Notes under the pieces: model-generated | Database searches by the model: none | What the model was told of the DNA's origin: nothing | The model's input: the letters and a program-made list of their open reading frames with translations, nothing else | In this document: positions 58,939 to 64,000 of the stretch, piece after piece | Numbering within the stretch: position 1 is the first letter of the stretch | Layout of the letters: each line of letters opens with the position of its first letter | Made by a program: the position numbers and the translations under genes | Assembly (NCBI RefSeq): GCF_004342445.1 | Contig: NZ_SLWW01000008.1 | Span: forward strand, 173,277 to 237,276 | DNA from: Rhodovulum euryhalinum | GTDB taxonomy: Bacteria; Pseudomonadota; Alphaproteobacteria; Rhodobacterales; Rhodobacteraceae | DNA: 64,000 bases | Direction: 5' to 3'

Positions 58939-60351
58939 ATGATCACCGGCACCGCGCTTGCCGAGCCCCTGTTCCGCCTAGGCTGGGAGGAATGGGTCGC
59001 CCTGCCCGGTCTTGGCCTGCCTGCGATGAAGGCGAAGGTGGACACCGGCGCGCGCACTTCGGCGCTGCACGCCTTCGATATCGAACCTTTCGGCCCCGCC
59101 TCGCGGCCCAAGGTGCGATTCGCCGTGCACCCGATCCCGGGGCGCGAGGATTTGTCGATCCCCTGCTCGGCCGAGATCGTCGACCGGCGCGAGGTCACCT
59201 CGTCGAACGGCGATTCCGAGTGGCGCTTCGTGATCCGGGCCGAGATCGAGGTGGGCGACCGGCGCTGGCCGATCGAACTGACGCTGACCCACCGGGGCGG
59301 CATGGCCTACCGGATGCTGCTGGGCCGGCAGGCGCTGGGCGAGGATGTGGTGGTCAGCCCGGGCGAAAGCTTCTGCCAGCCGCGGCTGTCCTATGACGTG
59401 TACCACACATCCGAGATGCGCCAGGTTGCCCCGGCGCGCGTGCTGCGGATCGCCGTCCTCAGCCGAGAACCGCACACCTATTCCACCTCGCGGCTGGTGG
59501 CCGAGGGCGAGGCGCGCGGCCATGTGGTCGAGGTGATCGACACCGCGCGCTGCTACATGGCACTGGATGCGCTGGCGCCAGAGGTGCATTACGACGGCAC
59601 GCGCCTGCCCCGCTATGACGCGATCATCCCGCGGATCGGGGCCTCGGTCACCTCTTACGGCACCGCGGTGATCCGCCAGTTCGAGACGGTCGGCACCTAT
59701 TGCGTGAACGGCTCGGACGGGATCACGGCCAGCCGCGACAAGCTGCACGCCCACCAGATCCTGGCGCGCCACCGGATCGGGATGCCGACGACCGCCTTCG
59801 CCGCCTCGCCCAAGGACACGAACAACCTGATCTCGCTGGTGGGCGGTGCGCCGCTGATCGTGAAGCTGCTGGAATCGACGCAGGGCAAGGGCGTCGTGCT
59901 GGCCGAGACCAAGAAGGCCGCGGAATCGGTGATCTCTGCCTTTCGCGGGCTCAAGGCGTCCTTTCTGGTGCAGCACTTCATCAAGGAGGCAGCGGGCGAG
60001 GACATCCGCTGCCTTGTCGTCGGATCGAAGGTGGTCGCCGCGATGAAGCGCACGGGTGCCGAAGGCGATTTCCGGTCGAACCTGCACCAGGGCGGCCATG
60101 CCGACGCGGTGCGGATCACCCGTGCCGAGCGCGAGATCGCCGTGAAGGCGGCGCGCGCCTTCCGGTTGAACCTTGCGGGCGTGGACCTGTTGCGGTCCTC
60201 GGACGGGCCGAAGGTGCTGGAGGTGAACTCCTCGCCCGGGCTGGAGGGGATCGAGAAGGCTTCGGGGAAGAACATCGCGGGACTGCTCTACGACGAGATC
60301 GAGAAGCGGGTGCGGCCGCTGCCGGTGCCGAAGGGACGGCGGCGGAAATAG
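58939..60351 (+). CDS. RimB-like protease domain fused to RimK-type ATP-grasp ligase
   Basis: Codes for 470 residues in two parts. Residues about 14-150 match the retropepsin-like RimB/ATP-dependent zinc protease family (PF05618), with the [11 protein letters not shown] motif at Asp35 ([17 protein letters not shown]). Residues about 168-460 are an ATP-grasp ligase of the RimK group ([78 protein letters not shown]). RimK adds glutamates to ribosomal protein S6, and RimB is a separate protein in Pseudomonas; here the two are one chain. ATG at 58939 has CAAGGAGG upstream. Confidence 0.88.
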   Translation: MITGTALAEPLFRLGWEEWVALPGLGLPAMKAKVDTGARTSALHAFDIEPFGPASRPKVRFAVHPIPGREDLSIPCSAEIVDRREVTSSNGDSEWRFVIRAEIEVGDRRWPIELTLTHRGGMAYRMLLGRQALGEDVVVSPGESFCQPRLSYDVYHTSEMRQVAPARVLRIAVLSREPHTYSTSRLVAEGEARGHVVEVIDTARCYMALDALAPEVHYDGTRLPRYDAIIPRIGASVTSYGTAVIRQFETVGTYCVNGSDGITASRDKLHAHQILARHRIGMPTTAFAASPKDTNNLISLVGGAPLIVKLLESTQGKGVVLAETKKAAESVISAFRGLKASFLVQHFIKEAAGEDIRCLVVGSKVVAAMKRTGAEGDFRSNLHQGGHADAVRITRAEREIAVKAARAFRLNLAGVDLLRSSDGPKVLEVNSSPGLEGIEKASGKNIAGLLYDEIEKRVRPLPVPKGRRRK

Positions 60352-60632
60352 GCCAGGCGCCACTCGGGCGGGATCGGCGTCAAGTCCGGTGCGGATCCTT
60401 GGGTTTCGCCTTGGTTTGCGCCAAGGCGAAGCTCCGAGCCCTCACTGACGAAATCCGCGCCGGAGACCAGCCAGTCATCCGCGCCAGGATCGACCGGATG
60501 ACGTTCATTGACCTGGCCGAGGAAGTCGCCAGGCCACTCCCACCAGACCGCCGCGTCGGCCGGTCCGCAATCAATGCCTGGTGGCGGAAAAACCATCCGA
60601 GGCAGTCCGGACACCTGGGGCCGCTTCCGGTA

Positions 60633-60671
60633 TCAAACCGACTGAACCACAGGGATCAAACCGACTGAACA
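60633..60671 (+). repeat. Short direct repeat, two copies of 16 bp
   Basis: ATCAAACCGACTGAAC occurs twice with a period of 23 bp, just beyond the end of the decayed reading frame. It may mark the edge of a lost insertion. Confidence 0.5.
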
Positions 60672-60683
60672 CTAACAACCCGC

Positions 60684-60731
60684 CGGGGGCTCTGCCCCCG
60701 GACCCCCGGAGTATTTTCACCAAGAAGAAGA
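60684..60731 (-). repeat. 3'-end element, copy 3
   Basis: Read leftwards, the 22-nt core (CTTCTTCTTGGTG then AAAATACTC) starts 22 nt after the stop codon of the ATPase gene. It is followed by CCGGGGGT and an 8-bp hairpin CCGGGGGC/GCCCCCGG with loop AGA. Very similar to copy 4 over its whole length. Confidence 0.75.
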
Positions 60732-60753
60732 CAGGGCACCCGCCCTGCGCCGG

Positions 60754-61602
60754 TCAGCCCGGGGCGAGCCGCACGCCCCGGCGCGCGGCGAGGTCGGTGA
60801 AGAACTGCCAGGCGACGCGGCCCGAGCGGGCGCCGCGGGTGGCCTGCCACTCGATCGCCTCGGCGCGCAGGCGGGTTTCGTCGATCTCGACCCCCCAGGC
60901 CGCGCAGTAGCCCCGGATCATCGACAGGTACTCGTCCTGGCTGCAGGGGTGGAAGCCAAGCCAGAGGCCGAACCGGTCCGACAGCGAGACCTTCTCCTCG
61001 GTCGCCTCGGACGGGCTGATCGCGGTCGAGCGTTCGTTCTCGATCATGTCGCGCGGCATCAGGTGGCGCCGGTTCGAGGTGGCGTAGAACACCACGTTTT
61101 CGGGGCGCCCCTCGATCCCGCCATCCAGCACCGCCTTGAGCGACTTGTAATGCTGGTCGTCATGGGAAAACGACAGGTCGTCGCAGAACAGCACGAACCG
61201 TTCGGCCGCGCCGCGCAGCAGGGTCAGCAGCCGTCCGATCGAAGGCAGGTCCTCGCGCTGGACCTCGACGATCTTCAGCGCGTGGCCCTCGGCCACCACG
61301 GCTGCATGCACCGCCTTGACCAGGCTCGACTTGCCCATGCCCCGCGCGCCCCACAACAGCGCATTGTTCGCAGGCAGCCCGCAGGCGAAATGGCGGGTGT
61401 TCTGCAACAGCGTGTCGCGCGCCCGGTCGATCCCCTGGAGGAGCGTCAGGTCCACCCGGTTGACCTCGGCCACCGGCGCCAGATGGTCGGGCGCGACATG
61501 CCAGACGAAAGCCTCGGCCCCCGAGAAATCCGGGGCGCTGGCCGGCGCCGGGCTGATCCGCTCCAGCGCCTCGGCGATGCGCCTCAGGTCGTCCCCGCTC
61601 AC
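60754..61602 (-). CDS. DUF815-type AAA ATPase
   Basis: Codes for 282 residues of the DUF815 P-loop ATPase family. Walker A is [14 protein letters not shown], Walker B is [14 protein letters not shown], and sensor-like [18 protein letters not shown] and [25 protein letters not shown] follow. The start is GTG at 61602, overlapping the tatC stop by 4 nt, so it is the last gene of the tat operon. The function of the family is not established. Linkage to tatABC suggests, but does not prove, an envelope role. Confidence 0.85.
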   Translation of the reverse strand: MSGDDLRRIAEALERISPAPASAPDFSGAEAFVWHVAPDHLAPVAEVNRVDLTLLQGIDRARDTLLQNTRHFACGLPANNALLWGARGMGKSSLVKAVHAAVVAEGHALKIVEVQREDLPSIGRLLTLLRGAAERFVLFCDDLSFSHDDQHYKSLKAVLDGGIEGRPENVVFYATSNRRHLMPRDMIENERSTAISPSEATEEKVSLSDRFGLWLGFHPCSQDEYLSMIRGYCAAWGVEIDETRLRAEAIEWQATRGARSGRVAWQFFTDLAARRGVRLAPG

Positions 61603-62483
61603 GGGCGCGCATCCTCGCCCTGGTCGAATTCCTTCATCAGCGGGTCGTCCGCCTCGTCGTCCTCGAACCACAGACCCTGCTCGCGCAGATCCTTTTCGCG
61701 CTTCTTCTCGCCCCGGCGGACCAACAGGATAGAGATCTCGTAAAGCCCGTAGACCACAGCGAAAAGGATCACCTGGGTGATGACATCGGGCGGCGTGACC
61801 AGCGCGGCCAGCACCAGGATCGCGACGACGGCATATTTCCGCACCGACCCCAGCCCCGCCGCCGAGACCAGCCCCGCCTTGCCCATCAGCGTCAGCAGCA
61901 CCGGCAACTGGAAGCACAGCCCGAAGGCGAGCACGAACTTTATGGTCAGCGACAGGTATTCCTGCACCGAGCCGTGGAAGGTGATGCCCGCCGTCTGCGA
62001 GGCCACCTCCTCGCCCTCGGCCGCAAGCGAGCCGACCTGCTGGAAGCCGAGGAAAAAGTCGAAGGCCAGCGGCGTGACCACGTAATAGGCGAACGCGGCC
62101 CCGAGAAAGAACATGAAGGGCGAGGCGATCAGAAAGGGCAGGAAGGCCGATTTCTCGGACCGGTAAAGGCCCGGCGCCACGAACCGCCACATCTGGTAGG
62201 CGATGAACGGGAACGACAGCGCAAGCCCCCCCACCAGCGAGATCTGGATCGCGACGAAGAAGCCTTCCTGCAGCTTGATGAGATAGAGCCCGCAATCCTG
62301 CCCGCGGTCGGCCAGCGCGCCGCAGATCGGATCGGTCAGGAAGTTGAAAATCGGGTTCCAGACGGTGAAGCAGATCACCATCCCCACGATGAAGGCCGAC
62401 ACCGAATAGATCAGCCTTGTGCGCAGTTCCGCCAGATGCTCGATCAGCGGGGCAGAGCTGTCTTCGATCTCGTCGCTGGTCAT
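61599..62483 (-). CDS. tatC: Sec-independent translocase TatC
   Basis: Multispanning receptor for twin-arginine signal peptides, 294 residues. Six hydrophobic helices; the N-terminal [18 protein letters not shown] and the first-loop [36 protein letters not shown] are diagnostic. The C-terminus carries a charged extension ([25 protein letters not shown]). ATG at 62483 overlaps the tatB stop by 4 nt. Confidence 0.97.
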   Translation of the reverse strand: MTSDEIEDSSAPLIEHLAELRTRLIYSVSAFIVGMVICFTVWNPIFNFLTDPICGALADRGQDCGLYLIKLQEGFFVAIQISLVGGLALSFPFIAYQMWRFVAPGLYRSEKSAFLPFLIASPFMFFLGAAFAYYVVTPLAFDFFLGFQQVGSLAAEGEEVASQTAGITFHGSVQEYLSLTIKFVLAFGLCFQLPVLLTLMGKAGLVSAAGLGSVRKYAVVAILVLAALVTPPDVITQVILFAVVYGLYEISILLVRRGEKKREKDLREQGLWFEDDEADDPLMKEFDQGEDARP

Positions 62484-62932
62484 GCGTCGCTCTTGGTCTC
62501 GGGCGCCGGGGCGGCCGCCTCGGCCTCGGCCCGGGCGGCGCGTTCCGCGTCAAGCCGGGCCTGGCCCTTATCTTCCATCGCCCTCCTGACCTTGTCGGCC
62601 TGGGCCTGGCGTTCTTCGGTCATCTCGGCAGCCGGCGGGGGCGGCGCGGGGCGCTTCGGATCCCATTTCTCGAATTTCTCGGCCGCCTCGTTCAGCTTGT
62701 CGAGGCCCATCTTGCGCGGGTTCGCGGCGTCCTTCAGATCGTTGGCCATGTCCTTGACGCCCGCCTGGTCGGCCGCGTCGTCCATCGCGCGCTGAAACTC
62801 GCGCGCCATGTTGCGTGCCTTGGCCGTGAACCGGCCCAGCGTGCGGAACATGCCCGGCAGGTCCTTGGGGCCCACCACGATCAGCGCCACGATGCCGATC
62901 AGAAGAAGTTCGGTCCAGCCGAGGTCGAACAT
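62480..62932 (-). CDS. tatB: Sec-independent translocase TatB
   Basis: Single-pass protein forming the TatBC receptor, 150 residues. N-terminal [35 protein letters not shown] contains the membrane helix, the hinge Gly-Pro and the start of the amphipathic helix. The tail is rich in Ala, Glu and Lys. Lies 24 bp after tatA. Confidence 0.95.
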   Translation of the reverse strand: MFDLGWTELLLIGIVALIVVGPKDLPGMFRTLGRFTAKARNMAREFQRAMDDAADQAGVKDMANDLKDAANPRKMGLDKLNEAAEKFEKWDPKRPAPPPPAAEMTEERQAQADKVRRAMEDKGQARLDAERAARAEAEAAAPAPETKSDA

Positions 62933-62956
62933 GGGCTCACGCGCAGGACAGGCGCG

Positions 62957-63169
62957 TCACGCCTTGTCCTTCTCCTGCTCGGGGGTGACGTCGCGCGCGC
63001 TTTCCAGGTTCCTGGACGCCTCTTCCGTCTCTTCCTTGACGCCCTTCTTGAAGGCGGTGATGCCCTTGCCGACCTCGCCCATCAACGACGAGATCTTGCC
63101 GCGGCCGAAAAGCACCAGCACGACGACGGCGATCAGCAGAAGGCCGGGAAGGCCGATATTGTTCAGCAT
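62957..63169 (-). CDS. tatA: Sec-independent translocase TatA
   Basis: Pore-forming subunit of the Tat system, 70 residues. N-terminal helix [47 protein letters not shown] shows the FGRGK hinge and the following amphipathic helix. ATG at 63169, with AAGGGAGAGACCC upstream. First gene of tatABC plus the ATPase gene. Confidence 0.95.
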   Translation of the reverse strand: MLNNIGLPGLLLIAVVVLVLFGRGKISSLMGEVGKGITAFKKGVKEETEEASRNLESARDVTPEQEKDKA

Positions 63170-63390
63170 GGGTCTCTCCCTTCGGACGGGCGCCGTACCG
63201 CGCGCCCCGCTTGGAATTCTGTCTGACACATCTATTGAGTCTTGTGCCCGGATCAAAGACCCATTCCGCAGGGGTTCCGCGATTATTTGCCTCTTCCGGG
63301 CGGCGGCGGGGGCCTTGCGGCGTCACGGGAATCGCACGCACTCTCGTCACGATGGGTCCGGGCACCCCGCAGATTCAAGGAGAACCAACG

Positions 63391-63771
63391 ATGCATACCG
63401 AGGACGTGAACGGCAAGACGCTGGAACACTGGGACATCAACGATCTGCAACAGGGCATGGCCGAGGGCCGCGTGGTGCTGATCGACGTGCGCACGCCGCA
63501 GGAATACATGTTCGAGTATATCCGCGGTTCGCTGCTGTTGCCGATGGCGGCCTACGACCCGTCCTTCCTGCCGCAAGAGGGTGACAAGCGGATCGTGTTC
63601 CATTGCGGCTCGGGAGTGCGCTCGCGCAAGGTGGCCGAGTCGTATCTGGCGGCCGGCCACGACCGGGCGGCGCATCTTCAGGGCGGCTTCGCGGCGTGGA
63701 AGACCGCGCACAAGCCCTATATCGGCACCGACATGGCCTCGGGCGCTCCGGTGGCGGTGCATAACGGGTAA
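63391..63771 (+). CDS. Rhodanese-like domain protein
   Basis: Single rhodanese domain, 126 residues, cytosolic (no signal peptide). The active-site loop CGSGVRS follows RIVFHCG, and VVLIDVRTPQEYMFEYIRGSLLLP is the classic N-terminal motif. Likely a sulfur carrier or transferase; the partner is unknown. ATG at 63391 has CAAGGAG upstream. A copy of the 3'-end element follows 64 nt after the stop. Confidence 0.92.
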   Translation: MHTEDVNGKTLEHWDINDLQQGMAEGRVVLIDVRTPQEYMFEYIRGSLLLPMAAYDPSFLPQEGDKRIVFHCGSGVRSRKVAESYLAAGHDRAAHLQGGFAAWKTAHKPYIGTDMASGAPVAVHNG

Positions 63772-63835
63772 CGGCCGCACGCCTTACCCTCTCGCCCGCC
63801 GCACGAGCCGCAAGATGTCACCGCGCGGCCTTGCG

Positions 63836-63886
63836 CTTCTTCTTGGCGCAAGTACTCCGGGGGGTCCGGGGGGCAGAGCCCCCCGG
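63836..63886 (+). repeat. 3'-end element, copy 4
   Basis: The 22-nt core (CTTCTTCTTGGCGC then AAGTACTC) at 63836-63857 is followed by GGGGGGT and a 9-bp hairpin CCGGGGGGC/GCCCCCCGG with loop AGA (63866-63886). It lies 64 nt after the rhodanese stop, same orientation. The readable sequence ends just after it. Confidence 0.75.

Positions 63887-64000
<114 letters not shown>

Larger units (their letters stand above)
60352..60753. other. 402-bp gap with gene remnant, inverted and direct repeats
   Basis: No intact gene. An open frame near 60,430-60,668 (plus strand) reads LTDEIRAGDQPVIRARIDRMTFIDLAEEVARPLPPDRRVGRSAINAWWRKNHP without a credible start and looks like the tail of a decayed gene. A perfect inverted repeat TTCGCCTTGG/CCAAGGCGAA lies at 60405-60430. 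Two direct repeats ATCAAACCGACTGAAC lie at 60633-60648 and 60656-60671. Copy 3 of the 3'-end element is at 60684-60731. Confidence 0.5.

Overview
The window looks like a chromosomal contig end from a high-GC alphaproteobacterium of the order Rhodobacterales (Rhodobacter/Paracoccus/Roseobacter relatives). The clues are very high GC, ALA synthase of the C4 type with its active-site lysine at residue 248, a VPLPA-type C-terminal sorting tail, a DUF6314 protein, and a clustered cytochrome c maturation locus. No species name can be given from the sequence alone. Almost everything is housekeeping. There is no prophage, no intact IS element and no CRISPR array.

Layout, left to right. 1-5 kb: 3'-truncated trigger factor, tRNA-Leu(UAG), the NAD(P)HX repair enzyme, then the nitrogen pair glnB-glnA. 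5-11.5 kb: a hydrolase-OsmC fusion, bioY, a DUF6314 protein, purB, a tiny secreted protein, a FliG homologue and a DUF1223 protein. 11.6-21 kb: aconitase, then a long leftward block running yajC-secD-secF-Mth938 protein-ccmA-ccmB-ccmC-ccmD-ccmG, joining membrane insertion and cytochrome c maturation genes. 21-28 kb: a trypsin-like protease, serS with a TspO-like protein, and the yfgM-bamB-der cluster in the same order as in E. coli. 27.7-32.5 kb: an RND efflux pair (adaptor and pump) behind a promoter with a perfect 16-bp palindrome. 32.5-33.3 kb: an AT-richer orphan membrane protein. 33.3-42.2 kb: an Atm1-type exporter, a LysM protein, a LOG-family protein overlapping rarD tail to tail, an aminotransferase, an M48 protease and two DsbA-like proteins. 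42.3-48.6 kb: ispG, a RodZ-like protein, hemA behind an FNR-type box, a secreted protein of unknown function and an M20 dipeptidase. 48.6-53.6 kb: two identical tRNA-Asp genes, adenine deaminase, two tRNA-Val genes, and divergent epmA and efp. 53.8-60.4 kb: lon behind a heat-shock-type promoter, a VPLPA-tailed glycerophosphodiesterase, tgt, and a fused RimB-RimK-like protein. 60.7-63.8 kb: the tatA-tatB-tatC operon with an ATPase gene downstream, then a rhodanese.

The most interesting unexplained signal is a small intergenic element found four times. Each copy lies 2 to 83 nt after the stop codon of a gene and in the same orientation as that gene. It consists of a 22-nt conserved core (starting CTTCTTCTTGG, ending TACTC) followed at once by a GC-rich hairpin. 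It behaves like a dispersed 3'-end element. The contig appears to break inside or just after the fourth copy: from about 63,887 onwards the sequence is homopolymeric C/G that is almost certainly artefact.

Start codons were chosen by ribosome-binding site, family length and overlap with the gene upstream. Functions rest on recognisable motifs and family knowledge; no database search was possible.
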